A program made the position numbers and the translations under genes. A stretch of DNA of 36,789 nucleotides from JAEUNJ01 sp052035955 (GTDB taxonomy: Bacteria; Pseudomonadota; Gammaproteobacteria; Burkholderiales; Rhodocyclaceae), in assembly GCA_052035955.1 (NCBI GenBank), contig JBPOHD010000048.1:1-36789 (forward strand). Direction: 5' to 3'. Below the pieces are notes generated by a model. That model was not told where the DNA came from. It did not search any database and worked only from the letters and a program-made list of their open reading frames with translations. This document shows, piece by piece, positions 1-7,188 of the stretch (positions are counted from its first letter, which is position 1; each line of letters opens with the position of its first letter).

Positions 1-611
1 AGGAGGACCTGCCCGCCATCTGGGCCGATCTCGGCAAGGCGGGCATGGTCTCCGGCCATGCCTACGGCAAGAGCCTGCGCACCGTGAAGACCTGCGTCGG
101 CGCCGAGCACTGCCGCTTCGGCACCCAGCGCTCCATGGAGATGGGCGTCAAGCTGGAGAAGATGCTCTTCGGGATGTGGAGCCCGCACAAGGTCAAGCTG
201 GCCGTGTCCGGATGCCCGCGCAACTGCGCCGAGGCCGGCATCAAGGACGTGGGGGTCATCGGCGTCGATTCCGGCTACGAGATCTACGTGGCGGGCAACG
301 GTGGCATCAAGACCGAGGTGGCCGAGTTCCTGTGCAAGGCCGGGGATGATGAGGAAGTCATGGAAATCGGCGGCGCCTTCCTGCAGCTCTACCGGGAGGA
401 GGGCTGGTACCTGGAACGCACCGTCCATTACGTGCACCGGGTGGGCCTCGACCACGTGAAGAAGCGCGTCGTCGAGGACGTGGCCAACCGCAAGGCCCTC
501 CATGAGCGCCTGCGCTTCGCGCTGCAGGAGTACAAGGACCCCTGGCAGGAACGCTCCGCCGACCGGGGCGAAGCCATCCTGCGCCGCGAATTCGAGCCCC
601 TGGGGGCCTGA
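1..611 (+). CDS. nirB: Nitrite reductase (NADH) large subunit, C-terminal part (5' truncated)
   Basis: This is the C-terminal ~203 residues of assimilatory NirB, which reduces nitrite to ammonium in the cytoplasm with electrons from NAD(P)H via FAD. The open frame runs in from the window edge (frame starts at base 3), so the FAD, NADH and BFD-like domains lie upstream. What is visible is the sirohaem/[4Fe-4S] half: a C-x5-C motif (CVGAEHC, codons at 93 and 111) followed by SGCPRNC (codons at 213 and 225), the four cysteines that hold the cluster bridged to sirohaem. The stretch CRFGTQ after the first pair and GNGGIKTEVAEFL further on are also typical of NirB. It is followed 32 bases later by nirD and then nasA, the usual assimilatory order. 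The identification is secure; only the N-terminus is unknown. Confidence 0.95.
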   Translation, partial: EDLPAIWADLGKAGMVSGHAYGKSLRTVKTCVGAEHCRFGTQRSMEMGVKLEKMLFGMWSPHKVKLAVSGCPRNCAEAGIKDVGVIGVDSGYEIYVAGNGGIKTEVAEFLCKAGDDEEVMEIGGAFLQLYREEGWYLERTVHYVHRVGLDHVKKRVVEDVANRKALHERLRFALQEYKDPWQERSADRGEAILRREFEPLGA

Positions 612-643
612 GCACCCGGCCCTCCCGACCATAGGACATGCAC

Positions 644-982
644 ATGGAAACCACACTGGAAGACGTCAGGGCAGAGGCGGCCTGGAAGAGGATCTGCGCG
701 CTGGAGGAAATCCCCGTCCTCGGCTCCCGCATCGTGCGCACCGCCCGCGGCGCCATCGCGGTCTTCCGCACCGCGGACGACCGGGTCCATGCCATCCACG
801 ACCGCTGCCCGCACAAGGGCGGCCCCTTGTCCCAGGGCATCGTGCACGGCACCACGGTCACCTGCCCCCTCCACGGCTGGAAGATCGGCCTTGCCGACGG
901 CCGGGCCGTCGCGCCGGACCAGGGCTGCGCCCGATCCTTCGAAGTGAAGGTGGAAGGCGGCGACGTCTGGCTCAATCTCTGA
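644..982 (+). CDS. nirD: Nitrite reductase (NADH) small subunit, Rieske-type
   Basis: This 112-residue protein is the NirD partner of NirB, a single Rieske-like domain. Two metal-binding motifs are seen: CPH (C55, H57) followed by KGGPLSQG, and CPLH (C74, H77) followed by GWKI, so a [2Fe-2S] cluster can be bound here; some NirD proteins lack these residues. The start is chosen at 644 because AGGA at 633-636 is then seven bases away; an in-frame ATG at 638 (two residues longer) has no usable spacing to that site. It lies between nirB and nasA on the same strand with short gaps (32 and 23 bases), consistent with one nitrate-assimilation transcript. Function follows from the family and the operon. 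Confidence 0.93.
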   Translation: METTLEDVRAEAAWKRICALEEIPVLGSRIVRTARGAIAVFRTADDRVHAIHDRCPHKGGPLSQGIVHGTTVTCPLHGWKIGLADGRAVAPDQGCARSFEVKVEGGDVWLNL

Positions 983-1005
983 CCCGCGCCGGTACGCCGC
1001 CCCCC

Positions 1006-3732
1006 ATGGAAACCCGATCCACCTGCCCCTACTGCGGCGTCGGCTGCGGCGTCCTGATCGAGCACGAAGGCGGACGCATCACCGGCGTGCGGGGGGACCC
1101 GGACCACCCGGCGAACTTCGGGCGCCTGTGCACCAAGGGCTCGACGCTGCACCTGACAGCGCGGCCGGAAACCCGCGCCCTGCACCCGGAATTGCGGGCC
1201 GCCAAGGGCGAGGACCGTCGGGCAGTGGGATGGGACGAGGCCCTGGCCGTGGCGGCGGAACGCTTCGCCACGGCGATCCGGGAACACGGGCCGGATGCGG
1301 TGGCCTTCTACATTTCGGGCCAGCTTCTGACCGAGGATTACTACGTCTTCAACAAGCTGGCGAAGGGGCTCGTGGGTACCAACAACGTGGACACCAACAG
1401 CCGGCTCTGCATGTCCTCGGCGGTGGCGGCCTACAAGCAGACCCTCGGCGCCGACGCGCCGCCCTGCGCCTACGAGGATTTCGCCCACGCGGATTGCCTG
1501 CTGATCGCCGGCAGCAACACGGCCTACGCCCACCCGGTCGCCTTCCGCCGCATCGAAGATGCGAAGAAGGCCAAACCGGACCTGAAGATCGTCGTCGTGG
1601 ACCCGCGCCGCACCGATACGGCCGCCATGGCCGACCTGCATCTTCCCATCCTGCCCGGCACCGACATCTGGCTCTACAACGCCCTGCTCCACGTCCTGGT
1701 CTGGGAGGGCCTGGTGGACGGGGCCTTCGTGCGCGGCCATACGGAAGGCTTCGAAGCCCTGCGCGACCACGTGCGCGACGTCACTCCGGCCGTGGCGGCG
1801 GAGATCTGCGGCCTCGGCCCGGATGGCGCCGCGGAGATCGTCAAGGCGGCCCGCTGGTGGGGCGAGGCGCCGGCCGCCATGAGCCTGTGGTGCCAGGGAC
1901 TGAACCAGTCCCACCACGGCACCCACAACGGCACGGCCCTGATCGCCCTTTCCCTGGCCACGGGCAAGATCGGGCGGCCCGGCTGCGGCCCCTTCTCCCT
2001 GACCGGCCAGCCCAATGCCATGGGCGGCCGCGAGGTCGGCGGCCTGGCCAACCTCCTGTCGGCCCACCGGGACCTGGCGAATCCGGCACACCGGGTGGAA
2101 GTGGCCCGGCTCTGGGGCATCGAATCGGTGCCCGAGAAACCCGGCCTGACGGCCGTCGAACTGTTCGACGCGATCCATGACGGACGCGTGAAGGCGCTGT
2201 GGATCGCCTGCACGAATCCGGCCCACTCGATGCCGGAGCAGGATCTGGTCCGCGAGGCCCTGGCCCGCTGCGAGTTCGTGGTGGTGCAGGACGCCTGTCG
2301 CAACACCGAGACCGCCGCCTTCGCCGACCTGCTGCTGCCGGCCGCCACCTGGGGCGAGAAGGAAGGCACGGTGACCAACTCCGAGCGGCGTATCACCCAT
2401 GTGCGCCCCGCCGTGCCGGCGCCGGGCCATGCACGTCCCGACTGGCGAATCGCCTGCGACTTCGCCCTCGCCCTCGGCCCTCGCATCGGCAATCCCCATG
2501 CGGCACGAATGTTCGGCTACGGGGATGCGGAGGATGTCTTTCGCGAGCACCGGGAGAGCACACGCGGCCGCGACCTGGACATCACCGGCCTTTCCTACGC
2601 GCTGCTCGATGCGGCCGGACCCCAGCAGTGGCCCCTGCCGGCGGGTGCCGCGGGCGGTACCGCGAGGCTCTACGCCGACGGCCGGTTTCAGACGCCATCC
2701 GGCAAGGCGCGCTTCGTCGTGCCCGCGACCTCCCTGACCGCCGAGGGCATCGACGCCCGCCATCCCCTGCGCATGACCACCGGCCGCCTTCGCGACCAGT
2801 GGCATTGCATGAGCCGCACCGGGAAGGTGGCCCGCCTATACAACCACGTCGAGGAGCCGCGCATCGAGATGGCCGCCGTCGACCTGGAAAAGCGCGGCCT
2901 CTCGGCCGGCGACCTGGTGCGCGTGACGAGCCGGCGCGGCGACATCGTCCTGCCGGCCGCGGCTTCCGCCGAACTGCGGCCCGGCCAGGTGTTCGTGGCC
3001 ATGCACTGGGGCCGCAACGTGCTCAATTCCAGCGGCGCCAATGCCCTGACCCTGAAGGCCTTCGATCCCCACTCCAGGCAACCGGAGCTCAAGCACGCCG
3101 CCGTGCAGGTGGCCAAGGCCGATCTGCCGCACCGGGCCCTGTTCCTGCGCTGCGAGACCGACCCCGAGCGGGCGGCAAGCCTGGCCCTTCTCCGCGCCGA
3201 GGCCCTGGTCCCATGGCTGCAGCGCTTCGAGTACGCATCCCTGTCCCTGGCCGGCCGGGAGCATCCGGCCGTCGTCCTGCGCATTGCCCACGACCGTCCG
3301 ATACCGGAGGCATGGCTCGCCGAACTGGACTCCCTGCTGGACATGGCCGGCGACGACTGCCTGTCCTACGAGGACCGGAGGCGCGGCATCGCCAAGCGCG
3401 CGCGTATCGAGGACGGCTACCTGGTGGGCCTTCGACTCGTCGGCGAAACTGCCGCCGCCCCATGGCTCAAGGATGCCATGGTGGAGCGTTTGCCGGCCGC
3501 CGACCTGCGCCGCTGGCTGCTGGCTCCCCTGGCCGTGCCGCCAGCCGCCGCCCGGGGTCGAGGGCGCGTCGTCTGCAACTGCCTGGGCGTGGCCGAAAGC
3601 GACATCATGGCCGCAATCGTCGGAGGCGCCGGCCTCGGGGCCCTGCAGGCGGAACTGAAGTGCGGAACCTCCTGCGGGTCTTGCCTGCCGGAGCTGAAGC
3701 GCATGGTGGTGGCGGGCGGAACCGCAGCCTAG
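1006..3732 (+). CDS. nasA: Assimilatory nitrate reductase catalytic subunit with C-terminal [2Fe-2S] domain
   Basis: This 908-residue molybdopterin oxidoreductase reduces nitrate to nitrite for assimilation; no Tat signal is visible, as expected for a cytoplasmic enzyme. The N-terminus has the [4Fe-4S] cysteines C7, C10, C14 and C42 (CPYCGVGC, then GRLCTKG). C135 in SRLCMSS is the likely Mo ligand. Typical bis-MGD segments follow (GSNTAYAHPV, WCQGLNQS, TGKIGRPGCGPFSLTGQPNAMGGREVGG), then a C-terminal MGD-binding domain (TGRLRDQWH). The last ~55 residues form a BFD-like [2Fe-2S] module: CNC at 857-859 and C886, C890, C893, as in the Klebsiella NasA type. No Shine-Dalgarno is evident before the ATG at 1006, so translation may be coupled to nirD. 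No NasC/NasB-type electron-transfer subunit is seen downstream. Confidence 0.95.
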   Translation: METRSTCPYCGVGCGVLIEHEGGRITGVRGDPDHPANFGRLCTKGSTLHLTARPETRALHPELRAAKGEDRRAVGWDEALAVAAERFATAIREHGPDAVAFYISGQLLTEDYYVFNKLAKGLVGTNNVDTNSRLCMSSAVAAYKQTLGADAPPCAYEDFAHADCLLIAGSNTAYAHPVAFRRIEDAKKAKPDLKIVVVDPRRTDTAAMADLHLPILPGTDIWLYNALLHVLVWEGLVDGAFVRGHTEGFEALRDHVRDVTPAVAAEICGLGPDGAAEIVKAARWWGEAPAAMSLWCQGLNQSHHGTHNGTALIALSLATGKIGRPGCGPFSLTGQPNAMGGREVGGLANLLSAHRDLANPAHRVEVARLWGIESVPEKPGLTAVELFDAIHDGRVKALWIACTNPAHSMPEQDLVREALARCEFVVVQDACRNTETAAFADLLLPAATWGEKEGTVTNSERRITHVRPAVPAPGHARPDWRIACDFALALGPRIGNPHAARMFGYGDAEDVFREHRESTRGRDLDITGLSYALLDAAGPQQWPLPAGAAGGTARLYADGRFQTPSGKARFVVPATSLTAEGIDARHPLRMTTGRLRDQWHCMSRTGKVARLYNHVEEPRIEMAAVDLEKRGLSAGDLVRVTSRRGDIVLPAAASAELRPGQVFVAMHWGRNVLNSSGANALTLKAFDPHSRQPELKHAAVQVAKADLPHRALFLRCETDPERAASLALLRAEALVPWLQRFEYASLSLAGREHPAVVLRIAHDRPIPEAWLAELDSLLDMAGDDCLSYEDRRRGIAKRARIEDGYLVGLRLVGETAAAPWLKDAMVERLPAADLRRWLLAPLAVPPAAARGRGRVVCNCLGVAESDIMAAIVGGAGLGALQAELKCGTSCGSCLPELKRMVVAGGTAA

Positions 3733-3754
3733 CCGGAGGCCCCGGGGCCTCCGG
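3733..3754 (+). terminator. Perfect 22-bp GC palindrome after nasA, terminator-like
   Basis: The first base after the nasA stop begins a perfect self-complementary 22-mer: CCGGAGGCCCC followed by its exact reverse complement. It would end the nirBD-nasA transcript as a strong hairpin, but no T-run follows, so an intrinsic terminator is only suggested. The 212-base gap to the next gene also holds GATCGC-TTT-GCGATC (3823-3837) and GCGGACC-GCC-GGTCCGC (3911-3927), the latter just before the hemerythrin ribosome site. Confidence 0.45.
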
Positions 3755-3829
3755 GGAACCCTCGACATTCGTTCGGCGCCGATTCGATCGCCGGAAACAA
3801 TTCCGTCACATTCCCCGCCAGGGATCGCT

Positions 3830-3857
3830 TTGCGATCGGACCGGCCCTTCCTAACAT
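3830..3857 (+). promoter_or_regulatory. Candidate sigma-70 promoter for the hemerythrin gene
   Basis: TTGCGA (3830-3835), 16 bases, then TAACAT (3852-3857) match four of six positions in each consensus box. The -35 box overlaps the right arm of the small inverted repeat GATCGC-TTT-GCGATC, which could be a regulator site. This is a reading of consensus only. Confidence 0.3.
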
Positions 3858-3944
3858 CCACTCCCTGGATATGGTTATCGGCTGGTACCGATTTCCTCCA
3901 CCCACCCACCGCGGACCGCCGGTCCGCCGGAAAGGCGATCCGAC

Positions 3945-4433
3945 ATGGCAGCATTCCTCCAGTGGTCCCCGGCCCTCGACACGGGCCTCCCGGTGATCGA
4001 TCACCAGCATCGCAGGATCGTCGAATACATCAACATGCTGTTCGATGCGGGCACCGGGGGAGACCGGGCTGCCCTGAAGGCCGTCCTCGACGAGCTCGTG
4101 GATTACACGCTCACCCATTTCGCCTTCGAGGAACAGTTGATGGAGGAAGGCGGGTATGCCTTCCTGAAGGCCCATAAACGGGTGCATGAACTGTTCCGCA
4201 AACGCATCGGGACCTATTTCCAGCGTTTCGCGGCAGGCGAGGAAGTGGCCGGCGAATTGCTCGAGATGCTCAAACGCTGGCTGGTCGGGCACATCAAGAA
4301 CGAGGATGCGGATTACGTCGAGCCGGTCCGCCGCGTCCTGGAGAAACACGCGCCGACCCCCCAGGCCGAAGCGTCCTCGCCTGTACCCTCCGGCTGGCTC
4401 GCCGGCGCCTTCAGGCGCTTGTTCGCCTACTGA
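3945..4433 (+). CDS. Bacteriohemerythrin
   Basis: This 162-residue protein is a single-domain bacterial hemerythrin, a four-helix bundle with a non-haem di-iron site that binds O2 (in some homologues NO) in the cytoplasm. All seven expected ligands are present with canonical spacing: H22 (in IDHQH), H58 and E62 (THFAFEE), H77 and H81 (HKRVH), H116 and D121 (HIKNED). The N-terminal WSPALDTGLPVIDHQH is the family signature. Beyond residue ~132 there is a ~30-residue extension, Pro/Ser-rich and then ending GWLAGAFRRLFAY, which could be an amphipathic membrane-touching tail. GGAAAGG lies about 11 bases before the ATG. It converges on the cytochrome gene at 4518. A role in O2/NO buffering near the nitrate/nitrite genes is inference. 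Confidence 0.93.
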   Translation: MAAFLQWSPALDTGLPVIDHQHRRIVEYINMLFDAGTGGDRAALKAVLDELVDYTLTHFAFEEQLMEEGGYAFLKAHKRVHELFRKRIGTYFQRFAAGEEVAGELLEMLKRWLVGHIKNEDADYVEPVRRVLEKHAPTPQAEASSPVPSGWLAGAFRRLFAY

Positions 4434-4517
4434 TCCCGGTCGCCGGTCGCGGCACGGAGGGCCAGGTCCCCGGCGCCTGCCCCGCGAAGCCGTGGGGCAC
4501 GGATGTCCGGGGCCCCA

Positions 4518-4997
4518 TCAGGGACCGACGGCCTTCAACTGGTAGCTGGCATGGCAGCCTGCGCAACGGGCCAGGATGGCGGAGAGCTGTTCCAGGCCGT
4601 GACGCGGGTCGTGCAGGTCGCGGGCATCCATGCCTAACCGGTCGAAGGCGTCGTGCACCGAGAAGCCCAGGGTCTTGAACTCCAGCGGAAGCTTGCCCAG
4701 GATGACCGGCGGCACCTCGTGGGTCGAACTCATGCCGACGCGCCGGGCGGCGGCGGCAACGCCTTCCGAGTCGCCCTTTGCCATGGCCCCGGTGATGTCC
4801 CGCACCGCCTCCACGAATCCACGCATCTCGGCCAGCACCAGGCTGCGCTCGGCCGGCGCCAGCAGGATGGCCGTGCGACCGTCGGGCGAGGCCTCCGTGC
4901 TGCCGGCCACGATGAACTTGTAGGCCAGGGCGGCGGACACCGCCGCGAGGACGAGGACGGCAATGGACAGCAGGCGGATCTTCAGTTTGTCGTTCAC
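4518..4997 (-). CDS. Membrane-anchored c-type cytochrome, c'-like (C-terminal CxxCH)
   Basis: This 159-residue protein has an N-terminal hydrophobic segment (residues ~8-28, signal or anchor) followed by a mainly helical periplasmic domain. A single haem-attachment motif, CAGCH (C145, C148, H149), sits 15 residues from the C-terminus. One late CxxCH in a helical domain of this size resembles cytochrome c' and related four-helix cytochromes, some of which bind NO or CO. The match is by architecture only, so the function is not assigned. It is transcribed divergently from the TetR gene at 5070, and the 72-base spacer carries a palindrome covering the likely promoter, so TetR control is likely. 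It is convergent with the hemerythrin gene 84 bases away, a gap with only a weak TGCCCC/GGGGCA stem (4478-4499). Confidence 0.75.
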   Translation of the reverse strand: MNDKLKIRLLSIAVLVLAAVSAALAYKFIVAGSTEASPDGRTAILLAPAERSLVLAEMRGFVEAVRDITGAMAKGDSEGVAAAARRVGMSSTHEVPPVILGKLPLEFKTLGFSVHDAFDRLGMDARDLHDPRHGLEQLSAILARCAGCHASYQLKAVGP

Positions 4998-5035
4998 GGG
5001 CGGCTCCTCCGGTGGAATAATTGTGTCCCCGGATG

Positions 5036-5057
5036 TTAGTTATTAAATACTCACTAA
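5036..5057. promoter_or_regulatory. Candidate TetR operator between divergent genes
   Basis: A 22-bp imperfect palindrome, TTAGT-N12-ACTAA, pairs in 8 of 11 positions. It is AT-rich in otherwise very GC-rich DNA and lies in the 72-base spacer between the cytochrome gene (start 4997, minus) and the TetR gene (start 5070, plus). Divergent TetR pairs usually carry the operator here, giving autoregulation and control of the neighbour. The position ends 12 bases before the TetR start codon. Confidence 0.55.
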
Positions 5058-5069
5058 TCAAGAGCGGCC

Positions 5070-5732
5070 ATGTCGAGAATCTCCCCCACCCCGCCGCACC
5101 AGGGGCCGGCCGCCGCCGGCCGGGCTCCCGCCCGTCGCCGCCTGCCGGCTGATGAAAGACGGGGCGAGATCGTGGCCGCCGTGATCGCCCTGGCGGCCGA
5201 GCGCGGCCCGGACGGGGTCACCACCCAGGCCGTGGCCGATCGGGTCGGCATCACCCAGGCGGCGATCTTCCGTCATTTCCCGGACAAGGCAGCCCTTTGG
5301 ACGGCGGTCTTCGACTGGGCCGAGCAGGCCCTGGGCGAAGCCCTGGCGCCGGCCTTCGCCAGTCCGGGCGGGCCGGTGGCCACCGTCGAGGCCGTGTTCC
5401 TCGCCCATGTGGAGTTCGTGGTCCGCAACCCGGCCGTGCCGCGCGTCCTGTTCCACGAACTCCAGCACGCGGCGGAGACGCCGTTCCGGGCCCGGGCGCG
5501 AATCCTGGTGGACCGCTACAGGGGGCGCATAGAATCGCTCCTGAAACGGGGCAAGGAATCCGGCGAGTTGCCGCCGGGCCTCGACGAGCAGGCCGCCGCC
5601 ATGCTGTTCGTGGGAACGGTGCAGGGGCTGTTCATGCAGACGGCCTTGTTGCACGGGGAGCGGTCCATGGGCGCAACCGCCCGCCGCCTGTGGCCGTTGC
5701 TGCAGGCCGCGATCGGGGCGGCCCGGCCCTGA
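5070..5732 (+). CDS. TetR/AcrR family transcriptional regulator
   Basis: This 220-residue one-component repressor has a ~30-residue Pro/Arg/Ala-rich N-terminal tail, then a TetR DNA-binding domain with its helix-turn-helix near residues 51-75 (TTQAVADRVGITQAAIFRHF followed by PDKAALW). The rest is the helical ligand-binding and dimerisation domain, whose ligand cannot be read from sequence. It is divergent from the c-type cytochrome gene and the 22-bp palindrome between them is its best target. No clear Shine-Dalgarno precedes the ATG at 5070, and a later start is possible because the tail is longer than usual. It ends 9 bases from the convergent second TetR gene. Confidence 0.9.
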   Translation: MSRISPTPPHQGPAAAGRAPARRRLPADERRGEIVAAVIALAAERGPDGVTTQAVADRVGITQAAIFRHFPDKAALWTAVFDWAEQALGEALAPAFASPGGPVATVEAVFLAHVEFVVRNPAVPRVLFHELQHAAETPFRARARILVDRYRGRIESLLKRGKESGELPPGLDEQAAAMLFVGTVQGLFMQTALLHGERSMGATARRLWPLLQAAIGAARP

Positions 5733-5741
5733 CGGGCGATC

Positions 5742-6332
5742 TCAGGGCCGCAGAAGGAAAACCACCGCCTCGTCGGCAACCTGGTCGATGGAGAGGCCGC
5801 CCTCGGGGTGGTACCACTGGACGATCCAGTTCAGCGCGCCGAAGACGAACAGATGCGCCAGGCGCCCGCCGCCGATGCGGCCCTGCTCGACCAGGGGTTC
5901 CAGGGCAACGCGCCAGACCTCCTCGTATCGGTCCTTGGCCGCGATCACCTCGGCCCGGGATTCGTCGGTGAGCGAGCGCCACTCGTAGAGCAGGATGGAA
6001 AAATCGTTGGCCGGGTCGAGGATCAGCCGCAGGTGGGCGTGGACGAGGTCGCGCAACAGTTCATCCGGCGCCCCTCCGCGGCCGGCCACGGCCCGCATCC
6101 CGACGAGGGCCGCATCCAGGCCTTCGATCATGACGGCCTTCAACAGATCCTGCTTGCTCTTGAAATGGTAGAAGGGCGAACCCGACCGCATGCCGACGGC
6201 GGCAGCGATATCGCGAATCGTGGTCGCATCGAACCCCTTTTCCCGGAACAGGCGGCCGGCCGTACGGATCAGCTCGGCGCGGCGATTGCCTTCCTCGACC
6301 GGGGCGGCGGCGACCCTAGACGGACGTCCCAT
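5742..6332 (-). CDS. TetR/AcrR family transcriptional regulator (end of AtuA-type operon)
   Basis: This 196-residue regulator has its helix-turn-helix at residues ~37-63 (TTIRDIAAAVGMRSGSPFYH, then FKSKQDLL), followed by a C-terminal domain with a conserved-looking WIVQWYHPEGGLS segment. The start at 6332 is set by a GAGGAGAGGG ribosome site about 5 bases upstream. The first 17 bases overlap the 3' end of the crotonase-family gene, so it is co-transcribed and probably translationally coupled. As the last gene of a minus-strand acyl-CoA operon it is the natural candidate for the regulator of that cluster and perhaps of the palindromic operator at 13110-13127; that link is inference. Ligands of similar TetR proteins are often acyl-CoAs. 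Confidence 0.9.
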   Translation of the reverse strand: MGRPSRVAAAPVEEGNRRAELIRTAGRLFREKGFDATTIRDIAAAVGMRSGSPFYHFKSKQDLLKAVMIEGLDAALVGMRAVAGRGGAPDELLRDLVHAHLRLILDPANDFSILLYEWRSLTDESRAEVIAAKDRYEEVWRVALEPLVEQGRIGGGRLAHLFVFGALNWIVQWYHPEGGLSIDQVADEAVVFLLRP

Positions 6333-7083
6333 GCTTTCCCTCTCCTCGGTTGAACCGCGCGGCCCCGGCCAGGGCGTCGCCCGCCGCCAGGGACGCGCGG
6401 CCCCTGCGGAACTCGTTCCGCAGGGCGTCGTCGATCGACATGCCCCATTGTTCGTAGCTCGACAGGCGATCCTGGCGCATGCAGGTGGCAGGATGGCGGG
6501 CGATCTCGGCGGCCAGGGACTCCGCCGCTTCCCGGGCGCCGCCATCGGCGACGAGCCGGTTGGCGAGCCCCATCTGCAACGCCTCGGCGGCACCCACCGG
6601 GCGCCCGGTGAGGATCATGTCGAGGGCTCGCGAATGGCCGATCAGGCGGGGCAGGCGGACGGTGCCTCCATCCACCAAGGGAACCCCGAAGCGGCGGCAG
6701 AAGACGCCGAAGACGGCGCCTTCCTCGGCCACCCGCAGGTCGCACCAGCAGGCCAGCTCCAGGCCGCCGGCGACGGCATAGCCGGCAACCGCGGCGATCA
6801 CCGGCTTGCCCAGCACCATCCGGGATACGCCGAGGGGCGCGTCGCCTCCCTCGGTGAAGGCGAGTTCGCCCGGATTCCCGGCGAAGGCCTTCAGGTCGGC
6901 CCCGCCGCAGAAATGCCCGCCCTCACCGTAAAGCACGGCGACCGCGGCGTGCGGATCCGCATCGAATTCGCGGAAGGCGGCGGCCAGCATCCGGGCCGTG
7001 GCGCCGTCGATGGCATTGCGCCGCTCCGGATGGTCGAGGACCACCGTCGTCACCGGTCCGGATCTTTCGATGCGAACGCCCAT
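6316..7083 (-). CDS. Crotonase/enoyl-CoA hydratase family protein
   Basis: This 255-residue crotonase-fold protein binds acyl-CoA thioesters. The oxyanion-hole segments are present: HFCGGADLKAF (residues ~57-67) and VAGGLELACWCDLR (~104-117). Of the two hydratase glutamates, the first is kept (E109 in GGLELA), but the second, normally in a PE pair 20 residues on, is replaced by C129 (FGVFCRRFGVPLVDGGT). This sequence type forms a recognisable crotonase subgroup, and the replacement means simple enoyl-CoA hydration should not be assumed; isomerase, thioesterase or lyase activity is possible. It overlaps the TetR gene by 17 bases downstream. It is separated from the transglutaminase-like gene by 105 bases that contain a long hairpin. 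Confidence 0.9.
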   Translation of the reverse strand: MGVRIERSGPVTTVVLDHPERRNAIDGATARMLAAAFREFDADPHAAVAVLYGEGGHFCGGADLKAFAGNPGELAFTEGGDAPLGVSRMVLGKPVIAAVAGYAVAGGLELACWCDLRVAEEGAVFGVFCRRFGVPLVDGGTVRLPRLIGHSRALDMILTGRPVGAAEALQMGLANRLVADGGAREAAESLAAEIARHPATCMRQDRLSSYEQWGMSIDDALRNEFRRGRASLAAGDALAGAARFNRGEGKHGTSV

Positions 7084-7120
7084 GTCAGTGACCCCGCGGC
7101 GGCGCCGGCGGGTGTCGGCC

Positions 7121-7174
7121 AGGGGCTGTTCTCATTCCGGCGACGTGTGCGCCGACTGAATGAGAACAGCCCCT
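7121..7174. repeat. Perfect 17-bp inverted repeat (long hairpin) between operon genes
   Basis: AGGGGCTGTTCTCATTC at 7121-7137 is repeated as its exact reverse complement at 7158-7174. The 20-base centre itself contains CGGCG and CGCCG that can pair. It lies downstream of the transglutaminase-like stop (7189) and upstream of the crotonase start (7083), both minus strand. It could be an intrinsic terminator or attenuator, but no T-run follows on the minus strand. It could also be the two ends of a very short mobile element or a REP/MITE remnant; no target duplication is evident. Confidence 0.75.
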
Positions 7175-7188
7175 AAAGGATGGGAGCG

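Noticed and set aside
4434..4517. Intrinsic terminator between hemerythrin and cytochrome genes
   Set aside because: Only a weak 6-bp stem with a 10-base loop and no T-run is present.
5742..6593. Longer start of the second TetR gene deep inside the crotonase gene
   Set aside because: The first ~87 residues would be out-of-frame crotonase sequence; GAGGAGAGGG precedes 6332 and the normal TetR N-terminus begins there.
7121..7174. A complete insertion sequence bounded by the 17-bp inverted repeat
   Set aside because: Only 20 bases lie between the arms, so there is no transposase; a remnant remains possible but unproven.
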